A DNA stretch of 64,000 bases from Oscillospiraceae bacterium (lineage in GTDB: Bacteria > Bacillota > Clostridia > Oscillospirales > Oscillospiraceae), in NCBI GenBank assembly GCA_020025275.1, contig JAHHSI010000007.1:1-64000 (forward strand), in the 5' to 3' direction. Position 1 is the first letter of the stretch. Each line of letters starts with the position of its first letter. Under the pieces are notes generated by a model. The model searched no databases. It saw nothing but the letters and a program-made list of their open reading frames with translations, and was not told the origin of the DNA. Shown in pieces: positions 51,401 to 58,965 of this stretch. The position numbers were made by a program, and so were the translations under genes.

Positions 51401-53224
51401 CCACTTATTGTAGTCCTCGGCGCGGTCGTCTCCAAGAACGAACTGCAAATTTTTCCCCTCATTGATTTTCTCGTGAGGGCCAAAGGAATCGCCGGAGTTG
51501 TAGTTGAAGAGATTGATGACCATGCCCTTGTCTCGGGTGGAGTCTCGGAGGTGTATGGAGGGTGGACCGTTGGTGCTGATCTTTGAATAGATCAGCCGCA
51601 GCCGTGTGGTCTCTGTCAGTTCAATCTCTTTTTTCTCCGGTGTGACAGCATAGACTTTCTCGTCACGGGTGATGATGTGTGTGACTTCGTTTTCGCCCTT
51701 GCGCTCGTTGACGTAGGCTTTTCCAATATAGTGATAGGTGTTGCTCTTGGGCCAAAGGTCAATGTTGCCTGTTGAAACGGAACGCCCTGTTTTTCTGACA
51801 ATGCCCGGATTCTGACCGTTCGGCGCATCGGCGGAGGAGAGGGGCTTGTCCTGAGTGCTCATGTACTCTACAGGGATTTCATGTACTTTTTTATAAATGA
51901 GGCGAATCGAATCTTTCGGATGTTCGCCATAAAAATCCGGCTGGGGATGTATTTCCTGTCGGGCACTCCAATCCGGACCGCTTTTTGTGATGTAGAACCA
52001 TTTTCCACCCTCATAAGACAGTCCGTAGATGCGCTTTTGATAGTGGCCGTCCCGCATGAAGTAGGCTTTGCTGTCAAACTGATATCCGGGGAGCTGGGGG
52101 GAGTTCCCTGATGTCGAGGAGAAGTCGAGTCGGATATGGTCGCCACCGGGATGCTCTTGCTGGATGTCCATATCCTCTGGAGACAGCAGTATATCGTGTT
52201 CCCACTCATCCACGCACTGGACCTTGATTTTCATCTCCGGCCGATCCTTAAAGGTGATGGTGAAGGTGGAAAAGCTGTCCACAGAGAAGATGGTCGTAAA
52301 AGAAGCCTCTTCTCTCTCCTGTAATAGCCCCTTGTTGGCATCGACTACGGTTTCAAGAACAATTTTGGACTGGGGGGCTGCGCTGTCGGAGTTCTCGTCC
52401 GGAGACGGAAGGGCGACAGGTTCTCTATGGTGCTGTACCTGGACACTGCGCGGATCAGCGGCGCGGGGCGTCAGATCAGTTGTTTCCAAGGCAACGTACA
52501 CCGGCGCAGACGGTTCCATTTTGTCCCCTGCTTTATTATAGAGCGAGATGTCCAGCGCGGTGATATGATCGTAGAGGATTCCTGCTGCATCCACACGCTC
52601 CACTGCCTGAACAAACACAGGGGATTCTTCCGGCAGCAGCTCCGCTCTGACCGACACATCGTCCGGCAGCGTTCCGGGAAGGGCGTACACACTGACACGG
52701 ATGCTTGCGTTCAAATCGGTGGTGCGGCAGTCGGTATAGTCTGCGGGGATGTGCCGGGGCAGTTCGTCCGCCAGAGGGGACTCCGGCCGAGTCTGCGAGG
52801 TTTCGGACGGCGGCTCGTTCCCACTGTCCGGAGATACCGGCGCGGCAACCTCTTCCGATGCCGACCCCGGTTGATGCGCTGTGGTTGCACTTTGGTAGCA
52901 ATCTTTTGTATGGATGTGCTCATTTTCTGTACAGACCAACTGACGATGCCAGCAATCATCAGAATGTGTGTGCAGTGAGTTTTCCTCCTGCGTGCAGATC
53001 AGCTGTTTTTGGTAACAGTCCTCTGTGTGCTGGTGTTCCGACAGCGCACAGAGCAGCTGACCGCCGATCGCTGTATCAGAAGTGGCATAAGCATCTCGCA
53101 TCAGCGACCAGACGGTACCGATGCCGACCGCCAGCACCAGGGCAGCCAGTATCGGATAGGTCCATCGCTTTTGGTTGTGCGGGTACTTTTTTTCGGGGGA
53201 ATTTGGCGTCTTTTGCTTGGGCAT
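48479..53224 (-). CDS. Large LPETG-anchored adhesin with fibro-slime domain
   Basis: This 1581-residue exported protein has a basic, hydrophobic N-terminal signal/anchor (residues 20-48). A Cys/His-rich zone with three related HTxDCYxxQLxC units follows (residues 63-110). The middle holds a fibro-slime/PA14-like segment (FNGDDDVWVFIDGNLVLDLGGIHD, near residue 770) and later Cna-B-like beta repeats (SLNITKQAL, GSFSLTKLVEG, LQVTKQVY). The C-terminus is LPETG, hydrophobic span, RRKK. It should be covalently fixed to the wall and bind a host or partner surface. AAAGGAGG precedes the ATG. No sortase gene is nearby. Confidence 0.9.
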   Translation of the reverse strand: MPKQKTPNSPEKKYPHNQKRWTYPILAALVLAVGIGTVWSLMRDAYATSDTAIGGQLLCALSEHQHTEDCYQKQLICTQEENSLHTHSDDCWHRQLVCTENEHIHTKDCYQSATTAHQPGSASEEVAAPVSPDSGNEPPSETSQTRPESPLADELPRHIPADYTDCRTTDLNASIRVSVYALPGTLPDDVSVRAELLPEESPVFVQAVERVDAAGILYDHITALDISLYNKAGDKMEPSAPVYVALETTDLTPRAADPRSVQVQHHREPVALPSPDENSDSAAPQSKIVLETVVDANKGLLQEREEASFTTIFSVDSFSTFTITFKDRPEMKIKVQCVDEWEHDILLSPEDMDIQQEHPGGDHIRLDFSSTSGNSPQLPGYQFDSKAYFMRDGHYQKRIYGLSYEGGKWFYITKSGPDWSARQEIHPQPDFYGEHPKDSIRLIYKKVHEIPVEYMSTQDKPLSSADAPNGQNPGIVRKTGRSVSTGNIDLWPKSNTYHYIGKAYVNERKGENEVTHIITRDEKVYAVTPEKKEIELTETTRLRLIYSKISTNGPPSIHLRDSTRDKGMVINLFNYNSGDSFGPHEKINEGKNLQFVLGDDRAEDYNKWTGPDGGIYTGIVDTKIGSDGYPTVQGQSLNYLFDPELCKADFDTYGGTGMIRQLHTNLDRLFWLDKDGYYRYDSMVNFATVASEGSASGTQPAYSDGANFIVYEQPALPSTPAVGDNPKFLPFNTYTEANRPTADPASNEKTKQYHFGMSIEADFVIPIGGVVPDADGHHTSMRDMIFEFNGDDDVWVFIDGNLVLDLGGIHDRYGGSINFRTGEVLTNAPPMSHSSHHQPNLYGLDDPHSMSDDALSEAREKAGFGRFSQHKFQFFYLERGRGASNCEIHFNLVPVAHGFVVGKRLANDGNAASTDHLHYQFQAEIQYPGQTKKPLSNASYTLIQWEPGDDPLSGGTPVGVGKTDRNGRLWLKPGQRADFVNVINLKNAGMAEKDRVKIYVSEIMLPDQQEPQVMAWSGKEEDPGTHMVVTDSNGKKRKLVPPMYNSPGYEFHGKKTETPLRRIASDEMILHQAVLTSRRTNEFNWIDFENDLGALSSLNITKQALHTTENRPILGVPYSMKIELWDGTQRTWIPLHEGAPYWILNPGDPIPDQNAVPQFHLPKDADGQIAVQHHQTIHLKLLPGTIYKISEILPEGDVHRYTTTYTGTVEQDTDSLIPYGDGTPQEYSGIGNTVGIKSGATHNITVTNHADTVIAPRGSFSLTKLVEGDVLPSADTKFNFALWIKDFPAEGGALTQPITATYFNTPSGISRPSEPIQFLPDAHSGEPKTDLFLYPGETVIITGLPEGYPMSVEEKLPDDQRENYDVRLQEEQQAPVNGTLLDRTAATISADHAVQVSCTNKSKLQPTATLQVTKQVYRTDRPTGAPSDSDKQREFPFALTLKAPQGFAGGAVAATVSKDGTLRDVTLHFEPRGEDYTAAVSLRHGETLTVPQLPINTDVVVQETNHDGYSVSMNDVPGDTITVPLRPTTGAPHEVLCVNMSGLELPETGGTGALPYVVPGTLLLCTSGGLLFRRKKTDGNG

Positions 53225-53404
53225 ATCGTGCCTCCTTTAAGGTTGGTCTACATAAATTCAGATGTATTTGTGGATATCGTGGGGAAGGAACAAACGGGAA
53301 TGGCATCCGCACTGAATAATCGCAGACAGCTTTTCAGGCGTTGCTGATTCAACATCCGCTCGGATGCGGGATGTTCCTGTGGATCACATTAGCTCAGGTA
53401 TCTG

Positions 53405-53742
53405 ACAAGCAGAAAAACTCCCCGGAGCAGAGGCGGGAAAGAAGAGAGACCATCTCGCACAGCGGGGAGTGTATCCGTTTGTTTAGAAAAAGGGGGATAC
53501 TGATGCAGTGTCAACCCCAGAGCTCTGTGCTGTCCAAACCAGAGATGGCGGTGACGGTCGGGCCTCCAAGCGGTCTGACCCCTCTGTGAACATAGAAGCC
53601 CGGAAACCATTGACTCTCGAAGACAGGACGTCCTGCCGCCCCAGATGGTTCGCTTTCCAGATTCCCGTGAATGCTGTGGAACCCGCATCAAAGCGCAAGG
53701 TGCTTTTATAAAAAAGAGACGATCCGAAGATCGTCTCTTTTT
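53405..53742 (+). ncRNA. Candidate structured non-coding RNA near the element boundary
   Basis: About 340 bases with many nested stems end in a strong terminator, AAAAAGAGACGAT with ATCGTCTCTTTTT (53711-53742). Visible pairings are ACTCCCC (53417-53423) with GGGGAGT (53464-53470), GGAAACCAT (53602-53610) with ATGGTT...TTTCC (53645-53658) enclosing CAGGACGTCCTG, and CGGGC with GCCCG around 53558-53601. No frame has a ribosome site. The upstream end is uncertain and I see no strong promoter. The RNA family is not recognised. The remaining parts of 53225-53912 hold only a small hairpin at 53351-53376 and the integrase leader. Confidence 0.5.
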
Positions 53743-53912
53743 GGCGCAGAAGGAGGGATTTGAAAATTTTCATGTCCCCCAATAGGCTCTTACATTGCAA
53801 CGATATCAGAATGAAACACTGTGTAGACGATGGACTTTATATCTTGTCGATTTTCTTATCATACCAGATAATAGAAGTATTTCAAGTGCAAAATTCAAAA
53901 AGGAGATCTGAT

Positions 53913-54914
53913 ATGGTGAGAGAGCACATTAAAGAGTCTAAAAGCTATCGTGCAGCAAAGGAAATGACGGTAGAAGATTGGTTTGACATCTGGCAAAAAG
54001 ATTATTTGATAAATGTAAAACCTTCTACTGTGGTTTCTTATCGGCAAAGCAGCGGGCATATACTGCCCGTGTTGGGAGAGATCAGGCTACAGGAGCTTGA
54101 ACCGCATATGGTGCAGCACCTTATTACCGTACTGCGAGAAAAAGATCTGTCGCCCAAAACAATTCATAACGTCCACGGTGTTTTACATCGGGCGCTTCAG
54201 CAGGCATTACAAAATTTTTATGTTGATTTTAATGCAGCAGATTTTGTAACGCTGCCTCGTGTAGAGCGTCCAGAGCTGGAGGTGCTGGATGTTGCTGGGA
54301 CAAAGCGCTTTCTTCGATACATACAAGGAGAGAGATATGAAGATGTATTTCGCTTCATCCTTTTTACGGGAGTCCGCGAAGGGGAAGCACTGGGCCTTAC
54401 ATGGGATTGTGTGGATTTTGCGAAAGGAAAGATAATGATAAAGCGCCAACTGCAGCGGGAAAAAAAGCGCGGAGGAAAATATGTGTTAGCATCGCTAAAA
54501 AATGATCGCCCGCGCAAGTTATTTCCTGCGCCACAGGTTATGACCGAATTGGAAAGATATCAGAGGAAGCAACTGCGTTGGAGACTCCGGACGGGGTCAG
54601 AATGGAAAAATACGATGAATCTTGTGTTCACGCAAGATGATGGAGCTCACATCTGTGCTCCTACAATCTTAAGAGACTTTAAGCGCATTGCTGCCCAAAT
54701 TGGACAGCCAGCGTTGCGAATACATGATCTGAGACACAGCTATGCAGTGGCAGCACTGCAAGCAGGAGATGATATTAAAACATTGCAATATAATTTGGGA
54801 CACGCTACAGCAGCATTTACATTAGATGTTTACGGGCATTGTACCGATGATATGCAGCGAGCATCATCGGATCGGATGGCTGAGTACATATCAAAAATTA
54901 TGGCAATAGGGTAA
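53913..54914 (+). CDS. Tyrosine-family site-specific integrase
   Basis: This 333-residue recombinase has an N-terminal SAM-like core-binding domain (MTVEDWFDIWQKDYLINVKPSTVVSYRQ) and a catalytic domain with the full R-H-R-H-Y set: Arg in GVREGEALGLTW, His and Arg in HDLRHSYA, His in LGHATAAFTLDVYGH with the nucleophile Tyr. It integrates or excises the element. AAAAAGGAG is 6 bases before ATG 53913. Base composition is clearly more AT-rich than the flanking chromosome genes, consistent with transfer. Direct-repeat attachment sites were not found by eye. Confidence 0.92.
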   Translation: MVREHIKESKSYRAAKEMTVEDWFDIWQKDYLINVKPSTVVSYRQSSGHILPVLGEIRLQELEPHMVQHLITVLREKDLSPKTIHNVHGVLHRALQQALQNFYVDFNAADFVTLPRVERPELEVLDVAGTKRFLRYIQGERYEDVFRFILFTGVREGEALGLTWDCVDFAKGKIMIKRQLQREKKRGGKYVLASLKNDRPRKLFPAPQVMTELERYQRKQLRWRLRTGSEWKNTMNLVFTQDDGAHICAPTILRDFKRIAAQIGQPALRIHDLRHSYAVAALQAGDDIKTLQYNLGHATAAFTLDVYGHCTDDMQRASSDRMAEYISKIMAIG

Positions 54915-54935
54915 TCCTGCCTTTCTCTCCCTACA

Positions 54936-55046
54936 CCCCCGACCACGGCATGACACGGTGATCGGGGGCATATATGGGCGGTGTCGGTGTGATGAGCCGC
55001 AACGCTCTTTCCTTCATAAGGCCACTGGTGCGCACCGGTGGCCTTA
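54936..55046. repeat. Two inverted repeats between integrase and parA
   Basis: CCCCCGA (54936-54942) pairs with TCGGGGG (54962-54968), and TAAGGCCACTGGTGC (55017-55031) is followed directly by its near-perfect inverse (55032-55046). The second could be a terminator stem or a protein-binding site ahead of parA. Confidence 0.5.
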
Positions 55047-55133
55047 CTCAATATTTCCAGCTTCGGCCTACCAGCCGAGGCTGTTTTTATATGCTCACAT
55101 CAAATCATCAAATCATAATGGAGGAAATGTACC

Positions 55134-55910
55134 ATGAAAATCATCGTCATCGCAATCGTTAATCAGAAAGGTGGCGTCGGAAAAACGACCACCACACTTA
55201 ACCTCGCATCGGCTCTGGCCATTATGGGCAAACAGGTGTTGGTGCTGGATCTCGATCCTCAGCGCAATGCCACCACGGCATTGCACGGAGGACAGGACTA
55301 CAGCGGAGTTAGCATCTCCGATCTGATCTACTGCACGGTAGCAGGTCTCCCCTACGATCCAGCAACATTGATCCTCTCCAATGCGGTGGAACACATTGAC
55401 TATCTACCGGCCACGCCTATGCTCTCTACAGCTCCCACGCTGATGGCCACAGCTAAGGATAGCGCTGCTGTCCTGTCGCACATCCTACAGCATCCGTATT
55501 TTAGTAAATATGACTATGTGCTGATGGACTGCAAGCCCTCTCTGGATCTGCTTGTCAGCAATGCACTGTCCGCTGCGGATCAGGTCATCATCCCGGTAGA
55601 GCCGGAGGACTACGCCGTTGATGGTCTTGCAGATCTACTGGACACGATCGATCAGATCCAGGAGCGTCATAACGACAATTTGACAATCAACGGGATCTTG
55701 ATCTCCAAGGCAAACATGGTACGCAGTAAAGCAAAGCGCATGGAGGCCGCTCTGCGAGAAACCTTCGGAGCGCTGGTCTACAACACTGTGCTGCCTAATC
55801 TTGCTGAAATTGGCAATGCTCAGGATAAGCACCACAGCGTGGTGCAGGAGCGCAATAGTCGATTGGGTAAGTTGTATATGGATCTGGCAGAGGAGGTAAT
55901 TGCAAGATGA
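55134..55910 (+). CDS. parA: ParA-family ATPase
   Basis: This 258-residue partition ATPase has the deviant Walker A KGGVGKTT near residue 14 with the signature lysine, VLVLDLDPQRNAT, and YVLMDCKPSL for Walker B. It would position or stabilise the element with the ParB proteins downstream. GGAGGAAA precedes the ATG. Its stop overlaps the next gene's start (ATGA), marking an operon with the small protein and parB. Confidence 0.93.
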   Translation: MKIIVIAIVNQKGGVGKTTTTLNLASALAIMGKQVLVLDLDPQRNATTALHGGQDYSGVSISDLIYCTVAGLPYDPATLILSNAVEHIDYLPATPMLSTAPTLMATAKDSAAVLSHILQHPYFSKYDYVLMDCKPSLDLLVSNALSAADQVIIPVEPEDYAVDGLADLLDTIDQIQERHNDNLTINGILISKANMVRSKAKRMEAALRETFGALVYNTVLPNLAEIGNAQDKHHSVVQERNSRLGKLYMDLAEEVIAR

Positions 55911-56209
55911 ATCTGAGAAGGAGAACAGCTGAAAAAGAGCTGCGTTTATCTGATGGATACATCAAAACAAAAGAGGAGTACGAGGCTACCGGCGCAACAT
56001 ACCTCGGGTCATTAGGCCAAGCTGCTAAGGCTGGCTACTACACAATCGCAGCTTGTCAGCGCTGTGGGCAGCCCGTACAGTCGGAAGAATTGCAGATAAT
56101 CCAGCACTTTGCCATGTTTGCAGATTGCTATGCCGATCAGTGCTTGATAGTTAATAAGAAGAAACGGCGGCCTTGCCTGCCGGTGTTTTACAGAGAGGAG
56201 AAATTATGA
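55907..56209 (+). CDS. Small hypothetical protein in the par operon
   Basis: This 100-residue basic protein has one CxxC pair (ACQRCGQPV) and overlaps both parA upstream and parB downstream by four bases. The family is not recognised. The tight coupling suggests an accessory partition or regulatory function. Confidence 0.7.
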   Translation: MNLRRRTAEKELRLSDGYIKTKEEYEATGATYLGSLGQAAKAGYYTIAACQRCGQPVQSEELQIIQHFAMFADCYADQCLIVNKKKRRPCLPVFYREEKL

Positions 56210-57426
56210 CCGGACTGGAAAGGTTGAAAGCCAGGCAAGCCGGAACTGCGCCGTTGCCCAGCAACAGCAATATCATTGATTTGCTCAGCAATCCTGTAGC
56301 TGTAGCGAACGCACATGAGGAAGATGTGCAGCAGATTGATCTTATGAAGCTCCATGATTTTGGGGCACATACATTCTTGCTTCGTGAGGATGAGACATAC
56401 AAAGCGCTGGTGTCCAGCATCACCGAAACTGGCATCCGTACCCCTTTGCTTGTCCGCCCCTATCCTGTCATGGGTGAATTTGAAATCATCTCTGGCCACC
56501 GGCGCCGGAGAGCTGCACAGCAGGCAGGGTTAACAACGGTACCCTGCATCATTGTCCAGCTCGACGATGATGCAGCAACGATCCTTATGGCAGAGAGCAA
56601 CATCCAGCGGCCGGACTGGCTGCCGAGCGAAAAGGCGAAAACCTTCGCAGCTTGGTTGACAGCAGTCCAGAAAAAAACTGGCATTTCACAGGGGCAGCGC
56701 TCTGATCTAACTTCGGGAACCGAGTTCCCGAAGTTAGGTTCCACTCCTGCCGGTGCAACTTCGGCAACTGAGTTGCCGAAGTCCGGTTCCACTTCTGCTG
56801 ATGGAACTTCGGGAACCGAGTTCCCGAAGTCTGGGTTCTCTCCTGCCGATGGAACTTCGGGAACCGAGTTCCCGAAGTTAGGTTCCACTCTTGCCGATGC
56901 AACTGCGGGAACCAAGTTCCCGCAGACCGGTGCTTCCCCTGCCGATGCAACTGCGGGAACCGAGTTCCCGCAGACGGGACGGAATAGGGATGTTGCAGCA
57001 GCTAAGTGGGGAATCTCCGGCAAAGTGTTTTCTATGTACATCAAGCTTTGTGATCTGCTACCGGAGCTGTTGACCATGGTTGATGAGAAAAAACTCACAG
57101 TAAAGGCCGGGTATCAGTTGGCGTTCCTGACGGCGCAGGAGCAGAACATGGTGCTGGAGTTTACCAAAGAGAGCGGAGAGAAAATCAATCCAAGCAAGGC
57201 GGAAGATATTCGCTGTGCTGCCAGCGAACATCATCTTACTCTGGAATGGCTGGAATCCCTTTTTTCTGCGAAGCAGGATGTAGGGAAAGTGAGCATATCA
57301 TTTGACAGTGCGGTGCTCAAAAATAAAGCCACCGTAAGAACGGCGCTGAATAATGCGGATGTTCTGGAAAAAATCGAGGCAATCATTGCACGATACGCTG
57401 CAGATCACGATTTGCCTTTGGAGTGA
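56206..57426 (+). CDS. parB: ParB-family DNA-binding protein with expanded repeat segment
   Basis: This 406-residue protein has the ParB N-terminal nuclease/CTPase-like domain (TGIRTPLLVRPYP, EIISGHRRRRAAQQAGLTTVPCII, ILMAESNIQR) at residues 55-135. The helix-turn-helix region is split by a 90-residue tandem repeat (TSGTEFPKxGS units of 16 residues, residues 168-257). A KWGISGKVFSMYIKL stretch and a C-terminal part follow. GAGGAGAAA precedes ATG 56206, and an earlier GTG is not needed. The repeat segment is disordered-looking in protein but highly ordered in DNA: six palindromes with a 48-bp period. Confidence 0.9.
   Translation: MTGLERLKARQAGTAPLPSNSNIIDLLSNPVAVANAHEEDVQQIDLMKLHDFGAHTFLLREDETYKALVSSITETGIRTPLLVRPYPVMGEFEIISGHRRRRAAQQAGLTTVPCIIVQLDDDAATILMAESNIQRPDWLPSEKAKTFAAWLTAVQKKTGISQGQRSDLTSGTEFPKLGSTPAGATSATELPKSGSTSADGTSGTEFPKSGFSPADGTSGTEFPKLGSTLADATAGTKFPQTGASPADATAGTEFPQTGRNRDVAAAKWGISGKVFSMYIKLCDLLPELLTMVDEKKLTVKAGYQLAFLTAQEQNMVLEFTKESGEKINPSKAEDIRCAASEHHLTLEWLESLFSAKQDVGKVSISFDSAVLKNKATVRTALNNADVLEKIEAIIARYAADHDLPLE
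56709..56973. repeat. Six 48-bp tandem repeats, each containing a long palindrome
   Basis: Palindromes begin at 56709, 56757, 56805, 56853, 56901 and 56949. The standard unit is AACTTCGGGAAC, 3 bases, then its reverse complement. Unit 2 has C for G in the left arm with the matching G for C in the right arm. Units 5 and 6 have TGCGGG paired with CCCGCA instead of TTCGGG with CCCGAA. Arms remain complementary in every unit. Likely uses are a ParB-binding centromere or a nucleic acid hairpin signal. Confidence 0.92.
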
Positions 57427-57443
57427 AAGGACTGGTTATACAT

Positions 57444-57728
57444 ATGAGCAAGTACGTATCCTACACCGTTGAGTATATGCTTGACGAGCACCAAGCCGCA
57501 CAACTCGAAGAAATCCGGAAAGCATGGATTGCAAGGGGCAATGCAGCTACAAGCGAACAGGTTTTTGAAGCCCTTATGCGCGAAGGGGCGGTCTACGATG
57601 TAGCGGAAAAGTTAGCGTATGAAGAGTGGAGATACGAATTGAGAGACAGTTTTCCGCTCCGTGATAAAGTCTACGAAGAAACAAAAGCAAGATTGAATAC
57701 TGAAAGCACAGAAAAGAATGATGAATAA
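57444..57728 (+). CDS. Small hypothetical protein
   Basis: This 94-residue acidic protein is predicted mostly helical (EHQAAQLEEIRKAWIARG, EQVFEALMREGAVYDVAEKLAYEEW). ATG 57444 has AAAGGA 12 bases upstream, and a GTG at 57423 overlapping the parB stop is an alternative. Its end overlaps the next ParB-like gene. Not recognised. Confidence 0.65.
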   Translation: MSKYVSYTVEYMLDEHQAAQLEEIRKAWIARGNAATSEQVFEALMREGAVYDVAEKLAYEEWRYELRDSFPLRDKVYEETKARLNTESTEKNDE

Positions 57729-58662
57729 TCCTTATGAGCAAATGTGGCAATCGGCACAGGCCAAAGCGCAACAAGAAGAGCAGCGAAAGGCCCTCCCATC
57801 TGTAGATGAGGCGATTGCGGAGCTACCGCTGATGCAGTTGGAGGATTTTCCCAGTGGGCCGTATAATCGTTATAAAATCTATGGCGGGGATCAGCGTGAT
57901 GAACTGCGAGAGAGTATTCGAAATCACGGCATCTTGGTGCCGTTGATTGTTCGACCTCTGGCAGGCGGAGGATACCAGATTATTGCCGGAAAAAATCGTC
58001 GATCGGTTGCTGAAGAGTTGGGCTATACCTCAGTCCCATGTATCATCAGGGAACTGGACGATGACGAGGCCTTAATGCAGCTCAACATCACGAATCTGCA
58101 GCATCGACAACTGCTTCCCAGCGAAAAAGCCTATGCCTATCGCTTGGAAGTAGAGGTACGCAATAGGCAGGGTTTGAAATCTTCAACTTGTGGACAACTT
58201 GGCCACAAGTCGAGAAACTTAATTTCAACAAAGGAAAGTGGCCGACAGATCCAACGATTGATCCGGCTGACCTATCTGACAGAAGAATTTTTGCTGGATG
58301 CAGTGGACACAAAATTGCTATCTTTGGGGGCAGGAGAAATGATATCTTTTCTCTCAGCGCAGGAACAGCGACTGGTTTCGCAATACTTTTTTGAGCAGAA
58401 AGGTGGAGAGGTAAAATATCGGCAGGGGCGTCGGCTATCGATCAAGAACGCACACATGCTGCGAGAATTACATGATAGCGGCACATCCATAGATGAACTG
58501 ACATTAGATTCCCTTCGGGAGAAGACCTCTACCCGATATCGTAAGCTGCAGCTGAATATGACGGAGATTCGGCGCCAGTGGCCAGAGCTGGCGGGGATGA
58601 CGGAGAAGGAGGTTACAGCGCTGATTAAGGATGCATTGGAGGCCTACTTCGCATCAAAATAA
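57718..58662 (+). CDS. Second ParB-like DNA-binding protein
   Basis: This 314-residue protein has a ParB N-terminal domain (ELRESIRNHGILVPLIVRPL, QIIAGKNRRSVAEELGYTSVPCII, MQLNITNLQHRQLLPSEKAYAY) and a helix-turn-helix (GRQIQRLIRLTYLTEEFLLDAV). It is paralogous to parB at 56206 but lacks the repeat expansion. A single inverted repeat lies at the matching place in its gene. It probably serves the same element in partition or transcription. The start overlaps the preceding gene and the ribosome site is weak. Confidence 0.88.
   Translation: MMNNPYEQMWQSAQAKAQQEEQRKALPSVDEAIAELPLMQLEDFPSGPYNRYKIYGGDQRDELRESIRNHGILVPLIVRPLAGGGYQIIAGKNRRSVAEELGYTSVPCIIRELDDDEALMQLNITNLQHRQLLPSEKAYAYRLEVEVRNRQGLKSSTCGQLGHKSRNLISTKESGRQIQRLIRLTYLTEEFLLDAVDTKLLSLGAGEMISFLSAQEQRLVSQYFFEQKGGEVKYRQGRRLSIKNAHMLRELHDSGTSIDELTLDSLREKTSTRYRKLQLNMTEIRRQWPELAGMTEKEVTALIKDALEAYFASK
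58186..58210. repeat. Single inverted repeat inside the second ParB-like gene
   Basis: ACTTGTGG (58186-58193) is inverted as CCACAAGT (58203-58210) across 9 bp. It sits between the ParB-core and helix-turn-helix coding regions, as the six palindromes do in the first parB. Confidence 0.7.
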
Positions 58663-58669
58663 TAACCGC

Positions 58670-58900
58670 AAACCCCCATTTAGATTTTTAGGCACAATCT
58701 AAATGGGGGTTTAGACAGGTCTAAAAGCTGCTTTTTACCTCATTTTCAGCTCACCGCAGGTGGTTTTTCTCCGGAAAACCCCACAAAATGCGGAAACGCA
58801 TTTCGTAGGGCAGGATAAGGCGTGTTCCACACGCCGAAAAACAGCCGGAAGGCAAAGCCTTCCGCAGTGTTCCACATCGGTTTAGTGTGTTCTGCTTGTG
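58670..58900. repeat. Hairpin-rich non-coding stretch before fic
   Basis: In 58663-58965 there is no gene. It starts with a perfect 17-bp inverted repeat, AAACCCCCATTTAGATT (58670-58686) with its inverse (58696-58712). AATGCG-GAAA-CGCATT near 58787 and GGAAGGC-AAA-GCCTTCC near 58852 follow, then repeated GTGTTCCAC words (about 58828, 58868 and 58900). A TATAAT at 58917-58922 is the likely fic promoter. The first repeat may end the par operon, and the cluster could be an origin of transfer or a single-strand origin. Confidence 0.55.
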
Positions 58901-58965
58901 TTCCACCGCTTTTTTGATATAATATAGCTATCATGTAAAAGCGAGAGGGTAGGAGGTGTAAAAAA

